A DNA stretch of 64,000 bases from Pogonophryne albipinna (taxonomy: Eukaryota > Chordata > Actinopteri > Perciformes > Artedidraconidae). This document shows, in pieces, positions 24,440 through 36,112 of this stretch; within the stretch, counting starts at the first letter, position 1, and each line of letters opens with the position of its first letter. The stretch is taken from assembly GCA_028583405.1 (NCBI GenBank), contig CM053247.1, positions 8,934,946 to 8,998,945 of the forward strand, given 5' to 3'. The notes beneath the pieces are model-generated. The model ran no database searches. It saw only the letters and a list, made by a program, of their open reading frames with translations, and was not told the origin of the DNA. Both the position numbers and the translations under genes were made by a program.

Positions 24440-25690
24440 CAAATGCTGGGATCACCACTATACAGGTGGTGTAATAAGGACATGGATAATGTTAAGCCCC
24501 GAGCCTGTTTTTCAGGTCTCAGGCTCGAAAATAACATTCCCAGAACAAATGACCATATCTTCCCTTCTAAAAGGGTTAAATTAATAATCTTTTTTCTCAA
24601 AGCAAGCTTACACCTGTGAGTTGGATGTAGAAGTGTCAGAATCAATATAGATGTTTTTATTTTAAAGTAAATTCAGATTGAACACAGTAAAAAAATGTAA
24701 ATTATTGTGTCCGTCCAAAAGAAAAAATTACTTATAGTGAAAACCACACTTGGATGATGGGATGGTAGACTAAAAGCTTTAGGAATCCAAACTACAACAT
24801 ATAATAAGAACCCTGTATCAAGATTGATGCAAAACAAGTGAAATTTGACCTTTTTAGAGAGATTTACCACAAAAAAAACCCACTTCTGGGGTCATTTGGG
24901 TGGATTTTCCATATCTCTGGCCCCCCTTGCTCGATTTTGCTGATTGACATCTCTTTCTAACCGTTAGAGCCAATGGAATCGAGGGGAACTCCCACATACT
25001 CATTATTTTGTAATGTGTGTGTGTGTGAGACTGACGCATAGCCAAAACCGGAAGCTACGATAACTCTGGTGGCTACCATTAGCAGCTAACTTTTACTCTC
25101 CGATTTTTCATAAAAATTGAATTATGGATTATAAATTAAAAAAAATATTCCACAGAAACATTATCAACCTATGGATTAACCGATTCAGCCGCATTTTTTC
25201 TCGTTTTAATGCCATTGAACACGTCTTTTGATCAGATTGACAGCTAAGGTGAGACGATCTCCCGTAAAAGCTACGTAAAGGTACGTGTTGTGATGTCTGT
25301 GTTTGCTTCCCCTGTCGCGAGTCCGGATCACTCAGTGATGATACTATACCTAAATAATCTGTGGAACCTCAGCTTTAATCGGATATCTTGTATGTGCAGC
25401 TACAATAAGTAATAAGGGTATCTTTTATCTTGAGTTCTGTGCCAAAGTGCGTTAGCATTTTTCGCTCAGGGGTCATTTCGATGCTTCTTATGACACTTGT
25501 GTTTTGTTTTGTTAAAGATGGTTTGTATCGTCAGTTAGCTGAGATTATTCCCGTTAATCTGGTATAACACATTAATAGGTTCTTAAATATTAAGATCCCC
25601 TGAGACACAGTGTCGTAAAAAAAAAAAAAAAAGTACCCACCGACAGGGACCTTGGGGTTTAACAGGTGATAACATGGGGGGCCAGATGGT
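24440..25690 (-). repeat. Dispersed repeat, unclassified, in duplication copy 1
   Basis: 24480-24870 in reverse matches ~6600-6990 inside the hAT element at 6 kb. The block near 25600-25670 (ACACAGTGTC, then CAGGGACCTTGGGGTTTAACAG) matches ~6175-6245 in reverse. A conserved open frame (FCINLDTGFLLYVVVWIPKA) in both copies may be a relic of coding sequence, but I recognise no domain. It is probably an old DNA transposon. Confidence 0.5.
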
Positions 25691-25699
25691 TTGTTACAA

Positions 25700-27148
25700 A
25701 GAGCCATCTGAAAAATCAAGTCATTGGAAACTGAACAGGGCAGGCACTTTAAAAAAAGACTTGGCAGCCGCATATAACTGATTCTATTACAGCATTTAGG
25801 CTAATCTCGGAACGAGCTGCAATTGGCGTTTTTAACAAACACCAATGCCAACCTGATTGGTCCAAACCATGGTGGTTTGGACACATACGTATAACTTGAA
25901 GCATATCAAGCTTTGATGTCATTTGTCAAAGGCTTACCTCAACTTTCCTGCTAGATCGAGGGTCACCATCGAGCCATCAACCTTTCCTAAACCTAACCCT
26001 AAGCCCTAACTGTAACCATACCCATCTAGGAAAGGAATGTTTTTCAGCTAGTGGGTTACCATCTAGACACATTCATGTTTATATGTTATTTTGATATTGT
26101 GGGGATACCACATTTTCAGATATCAAATTACAAAACAAAATCTTGAATATGATTACAATATTACTTAACATAAAAGACAGCATTTAGTTATTATTAAAAC
26201 ATTTCTTCCTCGCTGCCTCTTTTATTTCTGCTCCCTAAACAGTCATCTAAAAACACATTTAATCCAGACATAGCTGCGGGGCTTGAGGCCGCTCAGCACT
26301 CAGAGGCTACCTGAATAATCAGTGTGTCAACATACCGCATGAGCCCATGTGATTTGTAGGTCCATTGTAGATGGAGCGTATTGATGTGAAACTGGATGTT
26401 TCAGAGTCGAAGCATATTCAGTAACTGTAGTTTGAAGTTACCTATTTTCTGGCTCTGTTCCTATAAAACAGTTGTGATCTTGTTTCAGCCAAGGTTTCAC
26501 AGATGATTCTGGTAGAGCCACAGTTTTGAATTCCATGATTACAGTTTGTTTACTTTTGTAGTATTAAAGAGTAAACAAAATGGCAATCATCCTCATGCTT
26601 TTTGCACATAAATTGAGTTGTTGCCAACAAAAACATTGTTTCTGCTTACAAAGTTTCACTGCAGCACTGCATGAACTCAGACAATTTAGTTTTTGGGAAA
26701 CCGACCCCTCTCCGACTGAAGTGTAATCACGTTGTTAGACCACTGGTTAAGGTTTACTCTCGACCTATTCATATAGGCCGATGGTTTACAGTTGGTTTAT
26801 CAGAGCTTGATTGCTGAAAACAGGGGCCTGCTGCTGCTGCTGGGAAAATACTAAAGCACGTAAATGCTGAACCACAAATAAAATAAAACCCAAATAGTAT
26901 GTCAAAGGACAAAAGGTTGCAAAGAGCCGCAGTCTTGGTATTCAACCAAAAAGTGACCTCCAAGTCAAACACAGAAATCGCAATACTATTCTTTGTGGCA
27001 TGATCTATGCATTTACTGCTCACACCCTGAGGACAACCACTCCTCTACTTGCACAGTCAACCTCCTCAATTCTCACATTGGAGTGCAAACAAGTCCGGGG
27101 AACCACGTGATTTTCAGGAAACAGGGAAAGTCTGAAATGCCTTTGTTA
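25700..27148. other. Non-coding DNA of duplication copy 1
   Basis: No gene seen. 26340-26640 is an internal paralogue of 30542-30840. A short telomere-like stretch at ~25985-26015 is too degenerate to be a telomere repeat array. Confidence 0.35.
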
Positions 27149-27310
27149 TAAAAAGGAAGCAGGCAAGAAGAAATCGAAACTCAACTGAGCTAACGGAGCA
27201 TGGTAGTGAGAGTGTAACTTCAGTTGTACAGTATGTGCAGAGACTTGATTTAGTGTTGTTAAACAGCTGCACTGCTGGGAGCACTACATCCCGGCAGAGC
27301 TGAATGTGCA

Positions 27311-27600
27311 TTAAAGAGGCGTTTTATGCTTCTGGGTGTTTTACCTTTCTTGAAGTGTGTCATATAGGTTTTTGTGCATGTAAAGGCTAAAATCCCAAAG
27401 TTCCTCGATCGGACTCCTTTGTTTACTTCGGTAACATAATGACATCACTATGTAACACTTGTGTTTCTATTGGCTTGCGCTCAAACACATTGTTCGTGAT
27501 CGGCTAACGGTGGGACATATCTAAGCGGTTGACCAATCATAACAGAGCCGGTCAGCTAACCAATCAGAGCAGACCTTGCTCTCGTTTCTGACAGAGGGTG
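27311..27600. repeat. Truncated TTAA-type MITE, inverted relative to its neighbour
   Basis: Starts TTAAAGAGGCGTTTTATGCT and carries the GGCTAAAATCCCAAAGTT and GAGCCGGTCAGCTAACCAA blocks. It ends where the next MITE (27601) begins. Copy 2 lacks 27149-27578, so either this piece inserted into copy 1 or copy 2 lost it. Confidence 0.6.
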
Positions 27601-28029
27601 TTAAAGGGGACCTATTTTGCTCATTTTCAGGTTTCATCATTGTATTTTCTGCTTACATACTTTAATATTCAAAAAGGTATTTATTTTTCTCATACTGTGT
27701 GTTCTGCAGCACCTCTTTTCACCCTCTGTCTGAAACCAGAGCTAATTCTGCTGTGATTGGTCAGCTGGCCAGCTCTGTTGTGATGAATCAACGGCATAGA
27801 GATGTTCCGCCCCTTAGCCTATCACGTACAATTTGTTGGAGTGCCAGCCAATCGAAGCACGAATGTTATGTTGTGATGTCATTATGGCACCGAAGTAAAC
27901 AAAGGAGTCCAATGGAGGCGTTTCAGATGGGGGGCCGTGGTCAGAGATGAACTCCCTCTGGAGGGAACTTTGGGATTTTAGGCTTTGCAGACCATTTACA
28001 TAACACACTACAGGAAAGGGCCCCTTTAA
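27601..28029. mobile_element. TTAA-flanked MITE (piggyBac-like ends), copy 1
   Basis: Bounded by TTAA at 27601-27604 and 28026-28029 with inverted tips AGGGGACC and GGCCCCT. The TTAA target suggests a piggyBac-type element. About 430 bp, no transposase. The matching element in copy 2 is 41712-42136, so it predates the duplication. The superfamily is inferred from the target site only. Confidence 0.65.
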
Positions 28030-29340
28030 AATGTATATCAGAATGGTATGAAGACCTGTCCTGCTGACATGTAGCAATCAGGAATTTGGGGGAATTCAGG
28101 GGCAGTGGAAAAGTCACCAACATTGTGTACATGAAAACCGAACGGCATGCGGGATGTACTTCTGGGATAAAGCAGACCTGCCGGGCACACTTAGAGTGAA
28201 AGTAGATCATATCTAGTTATGTGACATATGTAGCTTGAAATGAAACTCTCCATGTTTAACTCTCTTTTTCTTTGAAATGTGTTCAACCTTTTCTCATGCA
28301 TTAAGGAATGTGTTCATACTCTGATTCTCTAAGGTCTTTGTTGTCTGCTGACGAGAAATCCACCTATTCAAAGCACTTTGCAATAAAACCTTTGTCAATT
28401 ATTGGCACTGGCACGAGATTTACAAAAGACAGTTGTAGCATCTTTAATAGAGTGCCATGCAAACTCCTAAAGTTTCGTTTTCTGTCATTGTTTATCAATG
28501 CAGCACACTTACAGTAAGCTTCATGCTGGGGCTTGTTTGAGAGGTTTGTCGTGTGGCCAGTGGCACCTGGTGTCGTTTACAGTAGCATTGTTGTATCTTT
28601 TTTGTGTTTACTCAATCGTCTCCAGTGTGGGAAATGACCTGCAATCTCAAGCTAAATTGTTGTTGGAACCAGCACACTCAGTCCTGACTATTTGTTGTGT
28701 ACTTCCTTGAGAATATGTTTCCTGCCTGGCATCTTGGACTTGTTCTCGCATCAATTTGCTTTGTTGTTGGTCGTTACTGCACATTATTCATCTAACTGCT
28801 AAACCTTATGGTTATCTCCTCGCTACTCATTTACTTCGGGAGGTTAAATCTGTATAGTGGGTCATTTAAAGAGAAAGGGTGTTGGGCTGGACATGAGTAG
28901 AATGATACAAAATTAGCCCCCTGTGCGCGGACATGCAGAGGCTCCACCACCTCTCCTAAATATATTATATATATAGACTATATTTTCTTTAGTCTATTTT
29001 TGCTGTTGTTTTGTGTCTCTTTTTGTGCCTCTGTAGTTTTGTGTCACTTTGACATTTTTGTGAAGTGTTGTTTTTCCCCTCACTGAATTTCTCGTGGTTG
29101 TTTTGTCAGAATCAGAATCAGAAAGCCTTTGATCGTCCCACAGTCGGGAAATGTAAAGCATCAAAGCAGCAAGATACAGATAACAGGTGGATAAAAGGCA
29201 AAAGTTGAAAGAAAAATACTTACATGTTAAATAAAAAGTTAGGCAAACCTTATTCAGAATTTAGACAAATAGGTAAAAGAAATCTAAAGAATAAAGTAGC
29301 ATTATTTTTAACAAGTGAACATAAGTATTGAAAGAGCTGT
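28030..29340. other. Non-coding DNA with a LINE-3'-UTR-like piece
   Basis: No gene recognised. 29109-29165 (CAGAATCAGAATCAGAAAGC, then a TCGTCCCACAGTCGGG-type block) resembles the antisense 3' end common to fish LINEs. The copy 2 counterpart is interrupted right after it by the ISL2EU element. Confidence 0.4.
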
Positions 29341-29346
29341 TAACAT

Positions 29347-30033
29347 AGAGAGCCGAAGTCCCTCCCCTTCCGGGGGACCTCCATGGGACCTCCATGGGAC
29401 CTTATTTCGGAAAAATTATGTATTGTAGTCAATGGTGAGAGAAAGATTATCTTTCGATCCCGTTTGGATTGTGCCATGAATTACACATATGATGTTTGTC
29501 AATTTAAAAGATAATTTTGCAAGTCAAGAAACTCTTTTTTTTGTGTGAAACCGCTCAATGAACTACATCTCCTGTCTCGCACAATACACGTCACCAACAC
29601 CAAGATGGCCGTCACGTTAGCACATTTCACTTCTTTCTTTCAGAATGAGGCGAAAAGTATTAAAAGAGGTGAAAATCACTACAAGTCTGGGCATGTTGAG
29701 AGCTGTACATACACACAAGGGGAGTTAGTCGGTTCCGGTGGAGGGAATAAATTATGACATCAGTTATGACATCACTTACGCGACTCTTGGATTTGTAGTC
29801 TTTCTAGTTGCGTATTTTTCATAGTCTTATATTTCAACAGTTTTACGACAAACTGTGACTTCTTTTACTTGGAAGTGATTTTTTAAGATTGACAAACATC
29901 ATATGTGTAATTCGTGGCACAATTCAAACGGGATCGAAAGATCATTTCTCTCTCCCCATTGACTTCAATACATATTTTTTCCGAAATAAGGTCCCATGGT
30001 GGATCACCGGAAAGGGAGGGACTTCGGCTCTCT
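29347..30033. mobile_element. Long-TIR MITE (AGAGAGCCGAAGTCCC ends), copy 1
   Basis: Inverted ends of roughly 150-180 bp (GAGCCGAAGTCCCTCCC and its complement, plus the ATCTTTCGATCCCGTTTG block inverted at ~29930). The flanking dinucleotide AT is duplicated. The related sequence at 30838-30865 shows the uninterrupted target GCTGTTAACATTGACAAATT. Non-autonomous, ~690 bp. The same element is at 50163-50825 in copy 2. Confidence 0.75.
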
Positions 30034-30133
30034 ATTGACAAATTGTATAGTATAAATTATATTTATATTGTGAAAAAACAGCGTAAATATGTGTATATTG
30101 CCAAGTGATGTGATTTGTCGGTTCATTGTAGAT

Positions 30134-30541
30134 CAGGGTTGTCAAACTCAAGGCCCGGGGGCCAAATCCGGCCCGCGACTTCATTTTATGTGGCCCCGCA
30201 AGAGCTTGCAAAGAATATAATACGTTTATTATACGGTTACATGCCACTTTACAGAAGCAGGTTGCCAATAAACTACATGTCCCACAATGCATCTCGTTTT
30301 GTGACATGCACACTGAAGAGACTTGCAATGATTTGCCCTAGACTTCTGCTTTCAGATGTAGTTAATTACTAAGTTATTATACTATCCGATAATAATCCAA
30401 TTCAGAGGCAATCATTTAATATAATACATTATTTTATATATATATATATATATATTATATATTTATATAGTTACAACCTGCCCTTTGAGTGCAACCAAAA
30501 TGCTAATGTGGCCCGCGATGAAATTGAGTTTGACACCCCTG
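30134..30541. mobile_element. hAT-type MITE (CAGGGTTGTCAAACTC ends), copy 1
   Basis: Ends CAGGGTTGTCAAACTCAAGG and TTGAGTTTGACACCCCTG are inverted repeats of the common vertebrate hAT MITE type. TGTAGAT flanks both sides. The paralogous stretch near 26364 shows the empty site ATTGTAGATGGAGCG. It has an internal (TA)n run and no coding capacity. Counterpart: 50926-51333. Confidence 0.8.
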
Positions 30542-31255
30542 TGTAGATGGAGCGTATTGATGTGAAACTGGATGTTTCAGAGCGAAACTAAGTGAACGCT
30601 TCAGTCGAAGCATATTCAGTAACTGTAGTTTGAAGTGACCTATTTTCTGGCTCTGTTCCTATAAAACAGTTGTGATCTTGTTTCAGCCAAGGTTTCACAG
30701 ATGATTCTGGTAGATGACTGGCTTAGAGCCACAGTTTGGAGTTCCATGATTACAGTTTGTTTACTTTGTAGTATTAAAGAATAAAAAAGATGGCAATCAT
30801 CCTCATGCTTCGTGCACATAAATGGAGTTGTTGCCAACAGCTGTTAACATTGACAAATTATACAGTTTAAATTATATTTATATTGTGAAAAAACTGCGTA
30901 AATATGTGTACATTGCGAAGTGGTATTTAGTTTTTGTATTTACAGAAGTGGTATTCCTCAACAATGATATTACAGTGTATTTTGGAGTAGGGGTCTACCA
31001 GGTGTTGTGGTGGTTGAACAGTCTGAATGCTGCAGGAAGGAAGGGCCTGCACTCCTAAAGGCCTCAGTCTCCTCCGCAGACACAGTTGTGTGTTCTTCTG
31101 CGTCTCTTTACAATCAGTTTGTGTTTTTTTGCATCCAAATTGCATATTTGTGAGTCTTTATATGTCTTTTGTTGTAGTTTGTGTGTCTTTGTAGTCATTG
31201 TAGCTCTCTCTGAGCAACATTTTGGCCAGCGGGACCCATGACACGCTTGGTCTGT

Positions 31256-31917
31256 TCCCATAGGTGGCGCGTGAGGCTCAGGTTTGGGAAGGCTAAATAA
31301 CTTGTTTTACCTGACGCTGCCTGCCTCCGGCGTCTATAGAAAAGACATCAACTCAGTGAAAGCACCGCCTGATCAGAGCTCAGTGTGCGGAGTTTAAATC
31401 TATTAAGTATAAAGGAAATACAGTTTAAACTGCCGTATGAAGAGAAGATGCCGACGTGTCGCACTTATCATTCATATCACATTATCAATCAGATCATCGA
31501 TCATATAATACTATATCATATATTTCCTTATCTGAGTCAGCTTCTCGAGCCGTATCTGGCCGTGCAACACTCACATTGTCACATACTGTATGCAGAAGTA
31601 TTATTTTAAGCAACACATTAAGTTTGACGAAACACTCAAGTCAAATGTAATTAAAGTCAGATCGTGTCTTAGACGGGGCAGTGATATCATAAAACTGTTA
31701 ATGTACGCATTCAAACACTTTTTCTGTTACCAGCTGTATTCACCTTGCAGGTGCAGCTATGTGGCTTTGATCCTGGATAAAGTGTTTAAGTCATGGATGT
31801 TTAAAGTTCATATTTGTCTAATATTAGTTTACTTTTCATTAATGAAGTATGACGCTGCGCTGTCAGTAGGCTACACTTGTTCCTGTTTGTGATTGGTCAA
31901 ATGTTGCTAACCCACAT
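31256..31917. other. Segment unique to duplication copy 1
   Basis: The flanks match copy 2 on both sides, but these ~660 bp have no counterpart there; copy 2 has 52045-52618 instead. I see no clear terminal repeats or gene in it, although a mildly open stretch runs 31590-31892. Confidence 0.45.
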
Positions 31918-32133
31918 ACAATACACAACATTCAAACCATTGTTTAAATCAAATAAATGTTCACTTTTTACCCTGTTTTGATTCATGTTGATGAAAAAAG
32001 TCGAAACTATGTAAACTTAAAGTAAAATATGGTTAAAATATATTTACTTGGCTAGATCTAGTAGCCAAGTAAAATATATTAAAAAATATGCTCTAGCCTA
32101 ACGGTTTTATTGATTTTCTATATACATAGGAAG

Positions 32134-33393
32134 CAGTGGCGGCTGGTGGAAAATATTTTTGGTGGGGCTATGGAAATGGTGACCAAACCATACTAGGGCG
32201 GTCCGGGGGGGATCCTCCCCCGGAATAATTTTTTGAGAAATGTCCCCTTAAATGATGACTTCTGGTGATGTTAGAGGGGGGGGGGGGAGAGGACAAATTG
32301 AGGCTTACAAATATGAGATAATCCATAATCTTCAGTGTGGTTAGCTATGAATCTTCCAAAACTGTGCAACAGTACAGTAGGCCCACACAAACTGCAGAAC
32401 ACTGGTGCTTTGGGAACACTCAAATGATTTAATTCCCATTTAAAATCAGGAAACTAAATACGAACATTATGTGTGTGTGTATGTGTCATACTTGCCAACC
32501 CTCCCGATTTTCGCGGGAGACTCCCGATTTCATTGCCCTCTCCAGGTTTCCTCCCGGGGTCATATTTCTCCCGCATTTCTCCCGATTTCTGACAAAATCA
32601 GATTTACTCAGGACTGTTTCCACTCTGACTTTAATACAGCTTCACCATTGTTTGGTTTCTATGGCAGCGCGTCTCTTTAGCAGCGCGTCTCTTTAGCAGC
32701 GCGCGCAACTCAAAGTCTGAGAGGGCGAGGAGTCACAGAAAACTGAACAAGAATCGACAACTCGACCCTCTGCTCACTCCTATACAGGTCCAGCCCACAC
32801 ATATGCTCCATGGTGCTACAGGCATTGCCCTTACAACTACAATAAGCATGTAAATGTTAATCTACAGCTCCGGCGATCCACTAGCACTGGAGTCTCCACC
32901 TGCAGACGCAGCCATCCTCGACAACTACTGTAGCGTCACCTTGGATACGAGTCCAAACAACTCACAGACACACAGGCCAGGGCGCTGACAGGGCGCCCTT
33001 TGAGCATCAGATCTGACGACGCTGATTGGCTGAAATTATGTTTCGGCGGCATAGTTTACAGATAGCAACAGTCAGCAATGTGTTGGCTGCTTCTGCTCTG
33101 GCTGAGGGATCCTTTCTTACCGCCCGGACGAGAGAGGGTAATGATACACGCTGCGGCCAGGCAGGAGACATGTGACTTATCAGTAACTTTAGATATCGTA
33201 AAACAATTTTAAACTAGATTTTATTGTAGATTATACATTTTACTGATACCAACTATATAATATTTACCTTGTTCATTAAAAAAAAAAAATATATATATAA
33301 TGTATATATATATTTTTTTTTCTTAATGACAATCAAACATGTGGGAAGAGGGGGGGCGGCGCCCCTAGCGCCCCTATGGGCCGGCCGCCACTG
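32134..33393. mobile_element. Non-autonomous hAT element with perfect 8-bp duplication
   Basis: Ends CAGTGGCGGCTGG and CCGGCCGCCACTG are inverted, flanked by ATAGGAAG at 32126-32133 and 33394-33401. Copy 2 has the empty site (ATAGGAATTGAGAAATAG near 53486), so it inserted after the duplication, or was absent from that copy. Inside is a CCAACCCTCCCGATTTTCGC-type fragment (about 32489-32590) of another widespread repeat. No transposase. Confidence 0.9.
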
Positions 33394-33649
33394 ATAGGAA
33401 GTGAGAAATAGAAACTTAAGGCAGACTATTATTTCTTGGAATGAGCAACAATGGATGAGCTCTTTCCCCAACCGCCAAAATAAGGTCGATTTCCAAGTCT
33501 GACATGCATGATATGATTAGATAATTGAGTAATTATTGTATCCTCCATGATGGAAACTATCCAGGCCAAACCCTAAACAACACAATGGATTCAGCTGATG
33601 ATTATACTGTAGGCTCAAGAGGATTGCAAAATGTCTGGAGTCACTATTT

Positions 33650-34136
33650 TCCAATCACCTGTAGAAGGTCAGGATGCTCTCTATAGTGCACCTGTAGAAG
33701 GTCAGGATCCTCTCTATGGTGCACCTGTAGAAGGTCAGGATACTCTCTATGGTGCACCTGTAGAAGGTCAGGATCCTCTCTATGGTGCACCTGTAGAAGG
33801 TCAGGATACTCTCTATGGTGCACCTATAGAAGGTCAGGATGCTCTCTATGGTGCACCTGTAGAAGGTCAGGATGCTCTCTATGGTGCACCTGTAGAAGGT
33901 CAGGATGCTCTCTATGGTGCACCTGTAGAAGGTCAGGATGCTCTCTATGGTGCACCTGTAGAAGGTCAGGATGCTCTCTATGGTGCACCTGTAGAAGGTC
34001 AGGATGCTCTCTATGGTGCACCTGTAGAAGGTCAGGATGCTCTCTATGGTGCACCTGTAGAAGGTCAGGATGCTCTCTATGGTGCACCTGTAGAAGGTCA
34101 GGATACTCTTTATGGTGCACCTGTAGAAGTTGCAGA
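33650..34136. repeat. 33-bp minisatellite, ~14 units, at the duplication junction
   Basis: Fourteen full units of 33 bp plus a partial one, each containing CCTGTAGAAGGTCAGGATGC. Because the unit is a multiple of three, it leaves open frames (a GAPVEGQDALY repeat on plus), which I do not consider a gene. On the minus strand the unit reads FYRCTIESILT, a block of LINE ORF2 protein (see the array at 54.5 kb). The first ~5 units vary; the next eight or so are nearly identical. Confidence 0.9.
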
Positions 34137-34492
34137 GTATCCTGGTTCAGGCAGAGCTTGACATGCTTTATTCATGCTTCACTAATAGTTGCTGATGTGA
34201 CATCCAGTCATTTATGTATACAGGTATAGCTCAACACCTTTTCTCTCTGTTGATAAGATCTCGTCCAGTCTTTGGTATATTTTAATGTCATTGAAGCGTA
34301 CCAGTACTGAGACATAGAAGTATAAATACACGCCTTAGTTGAACCCAGGCCATCTGGGTAAAGAAATTGATCTCATCCCTCCTTAACGACCAGCATCATG
34401 ACAAATATTTGAAGTTCTTAACACATTGCTTATGGAAATGTTTGTCTATTTTAATATTTGTTGGATTACCTCTAGTGGATGCAGTTTGATGA

Positions 34493-35487
34493 TATAAGGT
34501 CTTGTACTTTTAGACCTTACAGCTGCCTTTGACACTGTAGATCACAGTATTCTCATTTCTCGCCTGCAGCATTTTGTGGGAATCAGTGGTACTGCTCTAG
34601 ACTGGTTTAAGTCGTATCTGTCTGAAAGAAGTTTTAATGTAAATCTTGATGATTTTACTTCCTCCTCTGCTCCTCTCCCATACGGGTACCCCAAGGCCCC
34701 ATTCTTGGGCCGATTTTATTTTCCCTGTACCTGCTCCCCCTGGGCGCTATCCTTAAAAAATATGGCGTCTCATTTCATTTTTATCCAGATGACTCGCAAA
34801 TCTACATGCCCCTGAAAATAAATGACCCAAACCCTCAGCAACGTCTGTCTGACTGTCTGCAGGACATCAGAGCCTGGATGGCCTTGAACTTTTTAAAATG
34901 CAATGAAAAAAAGACAGAGGTGATAATATTTGGACCCAGTGGTGGCCCCAATGCCCCGCCTGTGCTGGATTCTCTTGTCCCATAGCTTCAAAAGTTGAAC
35001 ATTGCTCAACTTTCGTCGCGAGCAATGCGAGCAACTCGAGCAACTCTACACTTCGCTCCCACAATGCAGTTCGGCGAAACGTGACGTCACCCCATTCAAA
35101 GTGAATGGGCAGAAGCGTTGAAGCTTCAACGCACGCCGCCGTGTGGACGGGCCGTCCAGGTTAGACTTGCTCCAACTCCGCCTGTTTTTAAATCTCCTTT
35201 AAAAACCCACTTCTTTTCCCTTGCATTTACAGGCCAGGTGACACTTGTGCTTTTACATTTGGGTTTTGATCTTACTAGTGTTTTGTATTGTTTGTACGTC
35301 ATGTAGGAGAGTTTCTCAGTCTGTGGCTTTTGATCTGGTTTCATTGTCTCGTGTTTTACATTTGTGTCATGTCCTGTCTGTTTTTTATGTATTTATGCTA
35401 TGTTTTTATACACTTGTTGATGTAGAGCATTTTGTTCAACTCTGTTGTTTTTAAATGTGCTATAGAAATAAAATGGATTGGATTGGA
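34493..35487 (+). mobile_element. L2-like LINE, 5'-truncated, private to copy 2
   Basis: Plus-strand motifs DLTAAFDTVDHSILISRL, GTALDWFKSYLSERS and a frame-shifted [10 protein letters not shown] and [14 protein letters not shown] region belong to a reverse transcriptase; the catalytic block reads PDDSQ instead of ADDTQ. It ends with GCTATAGAAATAAAATGGA and ATTGG repeats, typical of L2/CR1 3' ends. A foreign ~175-bp stretch (~34980-35155) interrupts it. Copy 1 at ~20934 has the continuous target, so insertion followed duplication. The copy is dead (truncated, frameshifted). Confidence 0.85.
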
Positions 35488-35533
35488 TGTGTGTTAGAGA
35501 AAGAAATCCACTAAAAGTTACAATATATCAAAC

Positions 35534-35539
35534 TTTATT
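35534..35539 (-). terminator. Polyadenylation signal of duplicated chemokine gene, copy 2
   Basis: AATAAA on the minus strand in the same context as in copy 1. The LINE inserted just downstream of it (ending at 35487), so transcript ending should be intact. Confidence 0.55.
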
Positions 35540-36112
35540 GAGAAACTTTTTTGAAACATAAATCTACATTTTATACATGGTCATAGTAAAATACACTTTA
35601 AATCCAACTTATTATAAAATATAAACACACCTTGACAAACATAATTTAGGGACATTATCCTCAGGCACCTTACAGTCTTATGGTTGAAACAAAACGAACA
35701 ATTGTACATTTCACTCAATAAATAAAAAAGAAATGAAAAACATTCATTCACAAATGTATTCAGACCGCATTCACCACAAATGAGAGGACAAATATCAAGA
35801 ACTGTACATGTAGCTACTGAGGATTCACTGGCATGATGAGGGGATGATTCCTCAAAGATATTAAAGATAAGATCTTCTCAAACGGTTTGATCTACTAAAG
35901 TACGAGACTGAAGCCAAATGGAAATGATTCTGCCGTCTTCTGCCCTCAGTTAAGAGTCGGCCCTTTTCGTTTGTCAGCAGCCTTTTCCCACAGTCCACTC
36001 CTCTCTACACCTGCAGAAAGAAAGAATTTAAAATCAAAGTCTTGCAATATGCCTTCACAGAGGTGCAATCATTATGTTTAAAGTTCAGCGAGAGAATATA
36101 GAATGTACCTGA

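Larger units (their letters stand above)
20631..33645. repeat. Tandem segmental duplication, copy 1 (~13.0 kb)
   Basis: Sequence from the TGACATCCAGTCATTTA motif at ~20631 to GGAGTCACTATTTTCC ending at ~33645 matches 34198-53737 in the same orientation. Most aligned parts look nearly identical by eye, with scattered substitutions and short indels, and the chemokine proteins are identical. Differences are mainly large insertions private to one copy. The close similarity of non-coding DNA suggests a recent event, or gene conversion. Confidence 0.9.

Noticed and set aside
25985..26015. Telomere-like CCTAACCCTAAG stretch (also at ~40523-40553)
   Set aside because: Only two or three imperfect units; far too short and degenerate for an interstitial telomere.
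33631..34161. 176-residue open frame of GAPVEGQDALY repeats that could look like a repeat protein
   Set aside because: The frame is open only because a 33-bp minisatellite has a length divisible by three; the other strand is equally open. There is no promoter, splice context or non-repeat domain, and the same array elsewhere is LINE-derived on the opposite strand.
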